Shown piece by piece: positions 11,401 to 24,200 of a DNA stretch of 64,000 nucleotides. The stretch comes from Micractinium sp. NFX-FRZ (taxonomy: Eukaryota > Chlorophyta > Trebouxiophyceae > Chlorellales > Chlorellaceae): positions 1-64,000 of the forward strand of contig JAPTJF010000092.1 in NCBI GenBank assembly GCA_029339195.1. The letters run 5' to 3'. The position numbers and the translations under genes were made by a program. The notes below the pieces were generated by a model, which had not been told where the DNA came from, ran no database searches, and saw only the letters and a list, made by a program, of their open reading frames with translations. Each line of letters opens with the position of its first letter. Position 1 is the first letter of the stretch.

Positions 11401-14400
11401 CTGGCAAAGAGGGGCACAGCCTTGCCTGTGGGCGGGTGCTCTCGCGCGAGGTGCGACAGGGTGCCTCCCACCCTCCCCTGGTCGTAGTAAGGGTCATCCC
11501 CGCCCCCCAGCGAGCCGCCCTGCATGGATGGCATGAAAGCGAAAAAAGGGCCGCTTGCTGACAATCTCGCTGGCTGAGTGGTGAGGTTCGCCTGCGCCCA
11601 GCCAGCCGACAGTTATGGAGCCGGAGTCGTCATGCACGAGTGCTGTAACGGGTTGGCAGCAGCCAGAAAGCTTCCTCGGTCCACAACAGGCAAACGCCTC
11701 AATTCACGACTGGCAAATGCCTGCTTTGACCCCTGGCGCAAGCGGCAGACAGGCGCACTGTGCACTGTGCAGGCCGCCGCCACAACAGCCTCAAATGACT
11801 ACACTGCACACACAAAGCAGGCAGGGCCACTGTGCACGAGCAGGCAGCCCCACATCGTGACATCCTCCACTCATACCAACAAGCAGCGCCGAGTGGGCAC
11901 CTGAAGGAAGGTGATGGAGGGGTCCCAGTGCAGCGTGGGCACGACCGGCAGCAATGCCGACACCTGGGGAGGTGAAGGTGAAGGGGTTGGCGTGGGCGTG
12001 AGCACCCCCTCTCATCAGCCGTCAGGTGCTGGAAACCACCCCTCCCCACATTGCTGGCCCCTGCACCCGCCACATAACCCGTCACATAACTCGCACCGAC
12101 ACCCTACCCCATGCACACATTCCCATACCACACCCAGGCGGACACCATTCCCCACCGCCCCATGCCCCACACACCTGTTCGTTCATCAGCCGCAGCAGGG
12201 CGAACACAGCAGACGCCAGGGAGGTCTGGTCGGACAGCCCCGGGGGCGGCACGTGGCGCATGGCCCCGTGGTTTTTGTCTATCAAGTACTGAAGGAACTG
12301 GTGCAGGGGGGAGGCCTCGGCTGGGCGAGCGGGGGGAGCCTGGGCTTCCGGAGGCGCCTGGGCTGCCGCCGCCGCCGCCACTTGCTCCCGCTCCGCCTCA
12401 CTGCCCTGCTCCGTGTTGCTGCCCTGCTCCTGCTGCTCCTGCTGTGCCGCATGCTGCTGCCCCGCAATGGCGCCGCTGCCGCTCGCATCGCCGCCCACGC
12501 CCGAAGCCTGCTGGTGCTCAGCCGCCTCTTCAGCTGCGGCGCCGCTGCTGATGCTGCTGCTGCTGCCGCCGGTAGAGTCGCTCCTGCCGTGTGCTAGCCA
12601 CAGCTGCAGCAGCAGGTCGGCCTGGGCTGCCTCCACCTGCAGGCCAAGGTGGCATCGGCGATGAGCAGGCTTCTTCTGCCTCCAAACACCGTGCGTGCCG
12701 CTGCCGCACCCCACCATGCCCGACCCGGGCATCCCCCCAACCCACCCGGTCCGCGCCGCGCCATCTCATTCCTTTACCACGCACGCAAGCATGCACCGCA
12801 TCGTCACAACTGCCACCCGAGCCATCACACCCAGACCATCCGTGCACCCCACCTGCTCCATGCCATCGCTGATGTTGGTGAGGTCTTCTGTGAAGGCCGA
12901 CCGGTCGTCCCGATGGTTGCGCATCACGCCCACGCCGCCCTCCGACCACACCACCTTGAGCCGCGAGAACAGCTGCAGATGAGGCGGGGCGAGCGGGCAC
13001 GTGGCAGGGCGGGCAGGGAAGGCGGGTCAGGCGGGCCGGTAGAGGGTAGTGAGCAAGGCCAGGCGGGAAGGCGCAGAGCAGCGAGATTTGTAAGCAGGTA
13101 GGCGCTGAGAGGCAACCACCAGTCACTGGCTGCGCATGAGAAAGAAAGCAAGGAAGAAGAAAGACGAAGCAGAGGAGCAACAAGAGCGCCATGCCCCCAC
13201 ACCTGCACCTCATTTCTCGCACAACCAGCTCGCTACAGTCCCTATGACAGGAGTCCCGCCCGCCCGCCCCCTTACCTGCACCAGGTCGTCCTCGCTGGGC
13301 TGCCTCACCGCCAGCAGCTGCTCCAGGTGCTGCTGCCAGTCGGGGCTGGCCAGCCAGGCTGCACGGGAAGGCACGGCGAGGGGCAGGTCAAGACTGAGTG
13401 CCAGCGGCAGCAAGCAGCAAGCAGTTGCAGTGCCCCGGAGGCACCGCTGCTCGGCGTGCCCTGCACACCAGTGCAGTGCAGGTAGGAAAGCAAGGCCTGC
13501 CCCCTGCCCTTCGTAGGGGCGCAGCCCTGACGCAAGCGCTCACCATCCCGGAACGCGTCGCAGTCCATCACAGCGCTCCACAGGCGCAGCGCGCTCAGCG
13601 CCGCCGACCCCGGCAGCTCCTGGAGGCCCCACAGGCAGCCCCGCACACGCCGGCCCAGCGCCTGCGGCAGCAGGGGCAGGCAGGCAGGCAGCGGAGGCGG
13701 TGGCGCACAGATCGTTCCGTGCAAGCGGCAACTGGGCGCATGCATGCTCCGGCAGGCAGGTGAGATGCTGGGCAGCAAGGGCAACCAGGGCAACCAGGGC
13801 AAGCACAGCATGGAGATGAGGTGGAGGAAAGAAATGCTGACCTGGCAGGAGCTGGCGGCCAGAGCCGCAATTTCTTCCGGCTCTAACACCGCCCCCAGCA
13901 GTTCCAGTAGCTGCGCCAGCCGCTGCCGCCCCAGCTCCCGGCCGTCCCCACTGCTGTCATCCTCTCTACTGGCCCCCCAGCTGCCAGCCGCGCAAGCTGC
14001 GCCGCTGCCGGGCCTGCTGCCAGGGGCGCTGCCAGTGCCGCCAGCAGAGCGAGCACATGTGCCTTCTGCAGGCTCGGCTGGCTCTGCCTCCACCCCTTTG
14101 CCGCTGCCCCCGCTGCTGCCGCTGCCCAGCTCGCCCGCTGTGTCATCCAGCAGGGGGAGCAGGACTGCCTCCACCACGTAGGGATCAAAGCAGAGAGGGC
14201 CCAAGTGCTGTGCCAGCACCGCCCCCAGCAGCACGCGGTCGTCCATTTTGATGGCTGGGCCGACGGGTGTGCTGCCGGTGCCGCTGCTGCCCCAGCTGCC
14301 GCTCCTCAGGCCCGGGAGCAGCGGGGGCGCCGCCACCGCCTGCGCCTCCTTGCTGTCGCTGGCAAGCAGCGCTGCTTCCAGGGGCAGGCCCGCCGCCCCC

Positions 14401-16979
14401 GGCAGCATTGCTGCTGCTGCACTGCCCACAGCGGCGGCGGCCTGCGCCTCCGCCTCCTCTGCAGCCTCTGCCTCGGCATAACCCGCCCCGGCTGTGCCAC
14501 CTGCTGCTGTGCCTGCTGTGCATGCTGCGTCGTGTGCCGGTGCAGGTGAGCTGACATCCACGAGTCGGGAGAGGCAGCCGGCCAGGTAGCGGGCCGCCGC
14601 CAGCTGTCCCTGCCGCGTCCGTGGGACAGCGCACCCCGACTCAGAGGGTGGCTGGCACTTGTCGGGGACCTGCTGCTGCAGGGGGTGGTACCCCTCCGCT
14701 GGGTGCACAAACGGCCGTCCCCCAAAGTTCACCTCGCACCGCTCTGCCGGGGGGAGAAAAGGCAAGCATGCCGGTGAGCGGGTCGCGTGGCGCCGAGAGG
14801 CAAGACAAAGAGGGGTGGCAAGTGGGCAGGCGGAGGGCAGCGTTGGCGGCAGGAACACAACTCAACTGCCAGTTTCGGGGCAGCGGCCCTCCATGCCTGC
14901 GTTCCCTCCACACCGTTCACAACCCCAAGGTGCACCTGCCCACCGCCCTCAAAATAGCCACATGTGTGTCACCCATCATCCCCACACTGTACCTGAGTAG
15001 CTCATAGACACCCCCGCAAAGTAGGCCGCGCCCGGCATGCTGCGCCGCACATTGGCAAATGCCTCGCCCTGCAGGCGGCAGGCCAGGGCAGGAAGAGTGG
15101 GATGGGAGGCGGGCTGGGGGCGCTACAGGCGCACGCAACGCTCCCCCAAGCAGGCACATTGTCCGGGGCAACCCAAAGGCAAACAAGCGGCAACCCAAAG
15201 GCAACTCTTTTCGGGGCAACCCACTTCCCGCTCCTTACCAGATCCTTGCCATTGCGGTAGAACCGCATGCTGCCGGCGTCCAAGTCCAGGCAGCACCCGA
15301 TGACGTCGCCGGGCGCCCAGCGCTCGCCGTACGCGTTGTTGGACGCGTGCCAGCGCATGCACCGCCGCCCGTCGTAGGCATAGCTGCAAGCACGGGGGAG
15401 AGGGCGCACGCATGAGGTGGAAAGAAGAATTAATGGTTCTTGATAGGTATGTAGGTTGAGCAAGCGCCAGGCGCACATGCAGCCCTCGTCGCAGGCTTGG
15501 CTGCAGCTCACGGCAGCAAGTGTGGAATCAACTTGCCAAGCGTGACGAGGGGAGCAAGTGGAGGGCGCGCAGTTGCCCGACAGCCGGCCGACCACAGCAG
15601 CACCAAGCAGCCCCCATCCCCGGCACGCCACCAACTGCACATCCCACGCAGTCGTACCCAGCGGCGCACGCCCCCCGGCCCCCCTTGCCACCTGTCATGG
15701 TCGTCCCCCCAATTCCCTCCTTGCTGTGCGCAGAATTGAGCTCCCAGCGCTGCCCACCCCTCAACGAAGCCTCCAGCATCCCCCCGCCCCTCCCGTCCCC
15801 GCCCCACCTGTCGTGGTTGTCCCCCACCCCCTCCTCGCTGTTGAACCGGGCGTTGAGCGTGGTCCATCCCAGCTGCATGATGCCCCCAGACCCCAGCTGC
15901 ACCTCGTACTGCCACCGCCCATGGAACACGCACGCGTTGCTGCGCACAGTGGCAAAGTTGGTGCTGCGGGGGGGGCGGGGGAGGGCAGGTGGAGGGGCGG
16001 ATCGGGGCAGGTGGGGAGACCGCGTTGGTGGATGCGACAGCCAGGCAGGGCACGGTGGGGGAGGCCGAGGGAGGGAGGGAAGGAGGGGGAGCGAGGTGCT
16101 GGCGTTCGTGCAGAATCAATGCCTGGCAAGCCCCTGGCAGAGCGCTCCCATGCGCTGTGCTGCGCCGCACCCGCCCTGCCCTGATCACACACAGCCCTGC
16201 CAGCCAGCTCACCGGCTCATGGCCCATCCCCCCTCAATGTCGCAGCTCCCGCGCGCCTCCACCAGTGACACCTCGGCTGGCCCCAGCCGCCCGCTGCTGC
16301 CACTGCCACTGACGCTGCTGCCACCGGCGCCCTCTGCTGCGGCTGCTGCGGCGGCAGCGGCGGCATCTTGCGGGGGTGCGTCCGCTGCTGCTGCTGCTGC
16401 TGCTGCCGGTCTCTGAGGAGAGTCGGGCTCCAGAGGAGGAGGCTGATCGTCTGCGCCTGGCCCACCGCTGCCGCCAACACTGCCGCTGGTGCTGGGACCA
16501 TCACCGCCGCTGCCTCCTGCTGCACTGCTGCTGCTGGCACCTTGGTTTCTCCCAGAGGCTGCACCGCCAATGTGGGACGACTCGTGGCCTTGCTGCGCTG
16601 CATCTGCCTGCTGCGCTGCTCCCAGGGCCTGCTCATCTGCCGCTGTCGCCGCCAGCACGTCCTGCTGCGCCTCGGCCTCGGGCGCGCAGCTTCCTGCGGC
16701 CTGCACTGCTTGCCGCACGTGCTCAGCGACGGCAGCATAGTCAATGTGTCCTTCACTGACTAGCAACGGCTGTTCCCGTTTGCTGCCGTCACCGCTGCCG
16801 CCGCCACCGCCGCCTCCCTGACTGCCGTGAACGACGTACTCTGCCGCTGACTGCAGGTCGCTGGCCAGGCGGCTGGCATCCAAGGCGGTCAAACGACTGC
16901 CACGCCGATCGTCCCTAGGAGAGTCGAAGAGAAGCGAGGCCAGTCCAGTCGGCCTTCCCTCACTCTGGCGGAGCCCCAT
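5438..16979 (-). CDS. RKP: KPC1/RKP-like SPRY E3 ubiquitin ligase ending in a UFD2-type U-box
   Basis: Twenty-four phase-consistent exons give 1625 aa: 16979-16213, 15963-15808, 15383-15239, 15068-14993, 14743-13842, 13661-13544, 13358-13276, 12972-12853, 12636-12175, 11963-11901, 11519-11426, 10830-10701, 10453-10360, 10109-9966, 9774-9664, 9357-9295, 9111-8979, 8511-8422, 8154-8072, 7765-7651, 7405-7349, 7117-6699, 6457-6188, 5620-5438. After a low-complexity N-terminus, residues ~258-395 form a SPRY domain ([28 protein letters not shown]). The middle follows plant RKP/animal KPC1: [56 protein letters not shown]. The last ~70 residues are a U-box ([33 protein letters not shown]) close to UFD2/UBE4; KPC1 and RKP have a RING there. 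KPC1 targets CDK inhibitors. Two introns start with GC (11425, 10359). The start codon at 16979 lies 181 nt from the divergent neighbour. Confidence 0.85.
5590..5890 (-). repeat. Degenerate tandem duplication including part of the U-box exon
   Basis: The first ~35 nt of the last ligase exon (minus strand, encoding [12 protein letters not shown]) recur in the preceding intron at about 5786-5822, where they again encode [13 protein letters not shown]. Flanking 'gtgagat-cggtgagg' blocks recur as well, so a ~195-bp segment seems to have duplicated and decayed. The intronic copy has no AG in front of it, so it is not a usable exon. Confidence 0.55.
8861..8980 (-). repeat. Two 60-bp tandem units, each carrying a 5' splice donor
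   Basis: Units 8861-8920 and 8921-8980 are near-identical, and each ends in the same GCTCACCG block (minus strand CGGTGAGC). With the preceding partial copy this gives three equivalent donors, at 8978, 8918 and 8858, exactly 60 nt apart. Use of the downstream donors would add 20 or 40 residues in frame to exon 18 of the U-box ligase. Confidence 0.7.
9777..9797. repeat. G21 run (C21 polypyrimidine tract of a minus-strand acceptor)
   Basis: Twenty-one consecutive G lie immediately upstream, in the minus-strand sense, of the acceptor that begins ligase exon 9774-9664. On the sense strand they form an almost pure C polypyrimidine tract before CAG. Confidence 0.8.
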
Positions 16980-17160
16980 TCTATGGTCTGCTGTGATCGC
17001 AGGAACCACCACACTTGGTGGTAACACGTGCGATTACTCGGTACAATCGCCCTTGGCCGCCCGAGTGACCGAGTCCAGTGCGTGGCAAGACTGCTGTGCT
17101 GAGAATGCAAGGCTCCTGCAGGAGGGGTGCTGTGGGTTGATCACACCGTCCCAAATTGAC
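16980..17160. promoter_or_regulatory. Bidirectional promoter region, 181 nt
   Basis: The start codons of the U-box ligase (minus) and the uncharacterised helical protein (plus) are separated by only 181 nt. Any 5' UTRs and both core promoters must be packed here or extend into the coding regions. No clear TATA box is visible. Confidence 0.5.
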
Positions 17161-20100
17161 ATGGCGCAGCTCAATGGAGCGAGGCTGCGAGAGCAGTGGA
17201 ACCGGGCGGGCGGCAGCGACGCAGCGCAACAGGCAAGCTTCCCTTCCCTCTCCCTGCGCCCTGTTTTGCACGCTGTGTTGCGTCTGTATCCCTCCGAACA
17301 CAAACGCCGGTACGCACCGCAGGCCGCCGCGCTTCGGGACCTAGTGGCCGCTCGCCAAGCACCCACCCCGCACCACGTCGCCCAGGTGCTGCACACTCTT
17401 GAGCAGGCCAACAGGACAGCAACAGCAGCCGTTCCAGCACTTGCTCTGTTAGCCCGCTGGGCTAGGCAGCAGGGCCTGCAGCCAGTGCACGCACGTGATG
17501 CAGCCCTCCTCCACCGCACAGTGGCGGCGGCCCAGCAGCAGCTGGCTCTGGCGGCGGCGCATGCCAAGCTGGCAGCCGCCTGCCTGCTGCTGCTGGGCAG
17601 CGCTGCCCTGGCTGTAGTAGATGCAGGCATGGTGGTCGAGATTGCTGATATGGTGGGCACTGCGCTGCTGAGCGGCCACCTGGGTGTCCCCGACCCGGCG
17701 ACAGCCGCTGATGCTACTGCAGCCGTGGCTGGCGTGCTGCCCTGCCTGCTGGTGAGTCGTTGGGCTCAGTGGGTGTCCAGTCTGCTCACTGTGCTGCCTC
17801 AATGACATGCTGTTCATGGTTGCGCCAGGCAACTTGTTGCAACTTGTCGGGCCCCTGCCTGGCTTCCCCCCAGCTTCAATCAACCTTTTTGCACTCTTCG
17901 CATGTGCAGGCCCAGCCTGTGGCCGCCGGCTGGCTGCTGGGTGCCTTGCTGCAGTGGCTAGGCGGCTGCCCACTACAAGGCGACTGCGCTGCCACCAGCT
18001 GGTCGGCGTTGGATTGCCTGGCTCCAGCCTACAGCTTGATGAGGGGAACAGCCACGACAGCTTTGGCACGCTCCACGCCCGCCGCTGCAGTGGCAGGGTT
18101 GCTGCGCCCAGCCTACTCTGTGCTCAAAACTGCAGCTGCAGCGGCCAGCACTACCGGCCAGCCAGCGGCAGATGGTGCAGCACAGGCTTCAGCAGCTGTG
18201 CTGGGCCTGGCCGGTATGGCGGAAGGCCTGCTGCGCTCGGCTGCAGGCTTCCCGGAGGCGGCACAGCTTGCACATGAGGCCGAGGCCAGCCTAATTGCTG
18301 CCTCCGATGCAGCGACAGCGGCGGCCGAGGCAGCAGACCCAGCAGGCGCAGCACCAGCAGCGTCGGCAGCAAAGGTGCAGGCGGCACTGCTGCTGCAGGG
18401 CGCATGCGCCCTGGCAGCCGCGCAGCTGGCAGCGGCGGTGCGCCGGCCACAGCTGGTAGCGGCACCAGGCGTGTTCCGTTGCCAGGCGCGAGCGCTGCTG
18501 CACAGCCCTCTCAGCCTGGGCCCGCTGTGCCAGGCTGCGGCCGCAGCACTGCCACCGGAGCAAGCAGCACAGCAGCTGCGGCAGCGGGCGGCTTGCGCTT
18601 TGTCGCAGGCAGCAGGCAGCCTGGCTGCCAGCTTGGCGGGCCAGTACCCAGCCATGGATGCGGGGAGCCAGCAGTGGATGGTGCAGCAGTTGCAGGCGGC
18701 AGCGTACCGGGCACACCAGCAGTACCGGCAGTACAGCCTGACCACACCCGCTGCCTGGCTGGCAGCCATGGATGCCGCCGCTGTGCGCCAGCTGCTCGAC
18801 CGCCTCTTCCTCTCCTGCCAAACCCTACTCGCGGCTGCCTGGCAAGCCGCGCCACCGGCAAGCAGCACAGCAGCGACACAGCGTGCCCAGATGGCGGCTG
18901 CGGTGCTCGGCACGCTGGCCGACCTGCAGTTCTGCCGGCTGGCCACCCCACAGTATGCTGCCCTGCTCACAGCGGTGCTGGGGGAGGTGCCTGGCGACAC
19001 TGGCGCGGCTGCCAGCCTGGCAGCCAGCCTGCCGTGCTACGCTGAGCTGGCAAAGGCCTGCCCCACCCGCGGCGGGCAGCCGGCCTGGCTGGCCGACGGC
19101 GTGGCGGCAGCCAAGGTGCAGCTGCTCATGCTGGCGTTGGTGCCCTGCTGCGGTACCCTGCCCCAGGTAAATTGCTTAGGTGGTGCCAATCCCCCCAGCA
19201 AGGTGGCACCTGGTGGGTGCTGCCTGCTTGGGTGCAGGCTGGTGTGCTGGGTGCCCGGAGCCGGGTGCAGGCTGGTGAGCCTGCACCGATGCCGGGCAAT
19301 CAATGACTCTCCCTCTGGCACGTGCTCCTCTTGCCCAGCGTGCACAAGACCCACACGCACACGTGCACGCACATATTCTCAAGCTCCTGGACGCTCTGCC
19401 ATTCCTCACCGCAGGTTGCACTGGAGCAGCGCCTGGCCCCGCTGACCTTCCTGTACCTCCTGCACCCCCACGGCGCCCTGGCCGCAGCCGCACATCAGCT
19501 CTTCTGTGCCCTGCTGGTGGCGCTTGAGCCGGAGGAGCGGCGCGAGCCGCTGGCAGCGTACTACGTGCACCGCTGCCTGGAGGGCTGCCCCGGCTCAACG
19601 CTGCAGCTGCTGCCGCAGTTTGGGCAGGTGAAGCGCTGGGCAAGTGCTTCCTTGTGGGGTGGTGCGTGCAGACAGATGGCGGCATGGAAGGGAGCTGCAG
19701 GCTCCAGCGCCTGGTGGTAGGGCGAGCGCATGCTCTGCAGGTGATCTGACGTTGATCCTGCCTTCATTCCGGCTTTCATGCTGCTGCCTCTCGCAGGGCC
19801 TGGCCACCATCCTGCAGGCCGTGCCGGTGGGCAGCCCAGTGGCGCTTCTGTGCCTGGAGCGGGTGCTGTTGACGTGGCGCACGCTGGCGGCCAGGTGAAC
19901 CGGCAGCGGGGCAGGAAGGGCTAAGCACGCTGAGGCGAGCACCTGCATACGTCTTCTTGTGCACAGTGCACAGGTGTAGCAGTGCACCACCTGAGCATGC
20001 TCCTGCCCCCCACTTGTTCCTGACATGCCCACGCATCCGGGCCGCTGCTGTGCACGCCCTGCACCCTGCCTGCAGCGGCGACCCTGCGGCTTCGCAGCTG

Positions 20101-20445
20101 GCGGCGTTGGCGGCGCAGCAGCTGCTTCTGGTGGACCATGCGCTGCTAGGAGAATCCATAGCAGCGTTCGACCAGCTCATGTGGGGGGTGCCCGCACGCG
20201 ATGGCGCCGCAGCCAGCGACGGTGCCGATGCCGCTGAGTTACCCGCGCCAGCCTCACCAGCAGCAGCAGCCGCAGTGCTGCCGCCGGCGGCTGCAGGCGA
20301 CTTGCGGCGCGAGGTGCTGGCAGCGGTGCGCGGCACAGACGACTGTCTGCGCAAACCAGTGCTGGCCCGCTGGCTGCTGGAGCGCCAGGGGTGGCATGGG
20401 GCTGCAGCAGGTGGCTCCGCAGCTTCCGTCAGTCTGGGAGCTTGA
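17161..20445 (+). CDS. Uncharacterised Ala/Leu-rich helical protein
   Basis: Five exons, all phase-consistent: 17161-17751, 17910-19166, 19415-19627, 19797-19894 and 20076-20445, giving 842 aa. The protein is strongly helical and Ala/Leu-rich throughout, without signal peptide or membrane span. The best-conserved-looking part is residues ~617-720 (LAPLTFLYLLHPHG, AAYYVHRCLEGCPG, VPVGSPVALLCLERVL), which resembles an ARM/HEAT-like solenoid. I do not recognise a named family and assign no function. The start at 17161 is the first ATG of the open frame (MAQLNGARLREQW). It is divergent from the U-box ligase. Confidence 0.7.
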
Positions 20446-21287
20446 CACTCTGTGTGCCGTCGTTCTTGTTTGGCAGGCTCCTTATCTCCGTTCTATTTGC
20501 GAACTCCTATCAACACGAGTGCGTGTTGCCCTGTGCAGCACTAAATGCAAATCCGGCGGTTTGCAATGCAGCTCCTGTTGACAAAGCAGCTAGATGTGGG
20601 CTGCAACCATACTACAACCCCTTACTCACCCTTCTGTACCTGTGACAGAATGCAACATCAGGAACAATGTGGCCAGTGGGGTGCATGGACTCTAGGCAGG
20701 TGGGGTCGGGAATAATTGTGCCAGCAGGGAGACACTACCACTCTTCATGGGTGCTGCAGCCTCAGCGCCCTCGCCCTAGCGAGGGAGAAAGTCGGTCGTC
20801 GGTCCAACCAACACCTGTTGGGTTGACCTGGGACCTGACGACTCGTTTCAAAAGCTTCACCATTCCTGAGCTCAAACTGGGTTTATTCAACCGGCCTATG
20901 ACGGGCCTGCGTAAAGACGTGCCGGTGAGCGGGGGCGGCGGGAGTTGGGAGCAGCGGGCAGAGCTGGTGCCTCCCCTGTGATCTGCGCTTCACTCTGAAC
21001 AATTCCGCATCTCCAAGTGGCTGGATGTGTCTCCCTGTGAACCTCCTATGGCCACCGCCCACCGACCGCGTTGCACCTGCTGGCCATGCTGGGCGTCCAG
21101 CCAGTGCTGCCGCACGTGAGACTACCCCCTCCACTTCAATTTGTGTTTGCCGCTCTCAATTGAACAGCGGTGCCTAGGAGGCGCACCTGTCTGTCAACAA
21201 CTTTTGACCGGTCGCCGCAGCACGTATGTCTCGCCGCTGATCCACGCAACTGCTTGTCGCGTTCCCTGAGTGAAGGGGTACAATAGA
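20446..21287. other. Intergenic: 3' UTR of the helical protein and promoter of the Ca2+-ATPase
   Basis: About 840 nt, less GC-rich than the neighbouring exons. No convincing gene, RNA or repeat was found. Short open frames have no recognisable motif. Confidence 0.45.
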
Positions 21288-24200
21288 ATGGGCACGTCAG
21301 GGGACTTGGAGGCGCAACCGGCTCTTCCGCAGTCGGCCCACAAGTCGGGCGGCGCGGTGGGGCCATTCGGCGTGGATCTGGGCACCTTGAGCTCAATCAG
21401 CGAGGTGGGTGTGGCAGCAGGTGGGCGGTCCGGACCGCCCCACGCCGCGCGCCGGGACTTGGCGCAGCGCGCAGTTTGCGAGCTCGCCCATCTCCCCTCC
21501 CCTCCCTGCAGCACAAGAACGCGGCGGGATGGGAGGAGCTGGGAGGTACCGCGGGCGTGGCTGCAGCGCTTTGCACCAGCCTGAACGACGGCCTGAAGCC
21601 TGACGCCCTCGACGGCACCGACCTGGAGGCGCGCAGGTGCGCGGCAGCTGCAGGCGGCATGGCAGCTGTCCGCCGCTGCCGGGCCAGGCGAAGCATCGTG
21701 CCTGCCGGCACGCATCAGACGCAAATGCACATGCTGCCACGTGCGCGTGCCCAGCTGAGTAGGACCGCCGCGCCCGCTGCTGGGCCACCACGTCCGCTCA
21801 CCAGTGCAACCGCCTCTGCAGGGCGGCGTTCGGCGCCAACAAGTTCAAGGCGGTCCCACCGAAGAACTTCTTCAAGATTTGGTTCCACAACCTGCGTGAC
21901 CCCACGCTCATCATGCTCATGGCCGCCGCACTGGTGAGCCGGCGGCAGCAGCAGCAGCGGACAGGCAGCGCCAGCGGGGCGGCAGCTGGCGGGGCGGCAG
22001 CGCTGGCGGCAGCAGCTGGCGGGGAGCCGGGCTAGCTGCTGCGACAGCTGTAGGCCGACGCGATTGTGCCCAATATCACTGTTGCCAATCGCCCTCTGAA
22101 TGCTGCGCTAGCTGGCTGTGGGCATGCTGAACTGTGCCTCTGCAGGTGTCCACGGTGCTGGGTGTGGCTGTGCCAGCAGAGCGCGAGGACAACGCATGGT
22201 CGGAGGGCGTGGCCATCTGGGTGGCCGTGCTGGTGGTCTCGCTCGTGGGTACGTGGTCAGCTTGCAGCTGAGCCTGCATTTGTTGCCTTCATACTGGCTG
22301 GCCTGGCTGCAGCTGGTGGCAGGGCTGGTCTGCTGTGGCAGCATGCCGAGGGCCTGCCCAGCAGGCTTCTGTCGAGTTGCTTTGTTTGTCAGGGTGCGCA
22401 GTGGGCCGCGTGATAGCTAGTCTCATTGGCGAGTGGCCCAGCTGGCAGCGGGGCAGCTGGCGCTGTTCCCGCCTGCCTTCCCACCCGTCACTTGGGCCCG
22501 TCTGCCCTGGGCACCAAGTCACATTCTCTCTCTCCTATCCCCCCGCCTCCCCAGGCGCCTTCAACGACTGGAACAAGGACCGCCAGTTCCAGAAGCTGAA
22601 TGCACAGAAGGACATCATCTCTGTGAAGGTCATCCGCGCCGGGCAGCAGCTGACCATCCCCAACTTTGACGTGGTGGTGGGAGACGTGATGCTGCTGGAC
22701 ACGGGAGACAAGATCATTGCAGATGGCTACACCACCGAGGTGGGTGGGCAGGTGGCTGGGCGGCGGGGGTGGCTGGCGGAGCGTTGTGGGTGTGCTGCTG
22801 TGGTGAGTGGGGCTGTGGTTTTGGGACGAAGCATCGATTGGCAGGCCTGAGATATGAGCTGGCAGCGGCGCAGCTGTGGACCTGCGAGCCTTGTGTGTCT
22901 TATGCGGTTTCACTGATGGCATGCGCGCGGCGTGTATGGCAGGCAGCTGGGCAGTGCACATGTTGTTTGAACGTCATGTGCTCATCTCGCTGCCTTCCAC
23001 CTCTTCCCGGCAGGTGCATGGCCTTATTGTGGACGAGGCGTCGCTCACGGGTGAGAGCGACCCAGTGAAGAAGGGGCCCAATGATGAGCCGTGGGTGCGG
23101 TCCGGCACACAGGTGAGGTTCAGCTGCTGCATGTTGCTGTCACAGCCTTGGAAGCATGCATGTGGCGCCTGGCAGGGGAGCGCAGTTGGCAACTGCAGCT
23201 GCCTGCAGGGCTAAAGGTGAAGGGGCAAACGTTGCCGCCGCCGACGCACCTGGTGGCACGCTGTGCATGCCTGATGGTTGCTGTGCCGGCTGCTCACCAC
23301 CACACACCTGCCTGTGTACTGCAGGTCACCGAGGGCAGCGGGCGCATGCTGGTGATTGCTGTTGGCGAGCAAAGCGAGTGGGGGCGCACCATGGCGCTGG
23401 TGGTGGGCGAGGTGGGCGACACGCCGCTGCAGGAGAAGCTAGGCTGGCTGGCCACCGCCATCGGCAAGCTGGGTTTCACCGTCGCCGTCATCTGTTTCAT
23501 CGTGCTGCTTGTCAGGTGGGCGGGTACATAGTTAAGCTGAGCGCGGCACCCAGCAGGCAGGGCCGAACGTGCGCCGCGGGCTTCCATTGAGAGGCTTGCA
23601 GTGCTGGCTGCAACAGGCGGGGCGGCTCACTTGCTGGGATGTCCCTGTTTCTCCTCTCTCATACAGCCACCCCTCCCTGTCCTCCCGTGCAGGTGGTGCA
23701 TCCAGGAGAAGGGCTTCCCCCTGTCCAAGTTCTCGGAGGGCCCGCTGGAGTTCTTCATCTTTGCTGTGACCATCCTGGTGAGTGTGCCGCTGTGTGCCTC
23801 CTGTGCTAGTGCGTGGTGGGTTGCTTGAGCAAGCAACATCAGCTCATGTGCACATCCCCGCCTCATGCAGCAGCAGACGTCTGCATGCTACCCCACTCCC
23901 GGCGTGCCGCAGAGCCGCCGCTGCCTATGTGCTGCCACCGCCTGCGTGCCCTCCTGCCCACCTGCAGGTGGTGGCTGTGCCCGAGGGCCTGCCGCTGGCT
24001 GTGACCATCTCTCTGGCCTACTCAATGAAGAAGATGATGAAAGACAACAACTTTGTGCGCGTGCTGGCGGCATGCGAGACCATGGTGGGCTGAGTTGTGG
24101 GGTCCCTTGGGGCCGGGTGGGTGGTGGGGCCTGCAGGCGCAGTAGGCCGCTTGTACAGCCTGGGGTCTGGCGAGGTGACTGCTGCGGCAATAGAGGCAAT

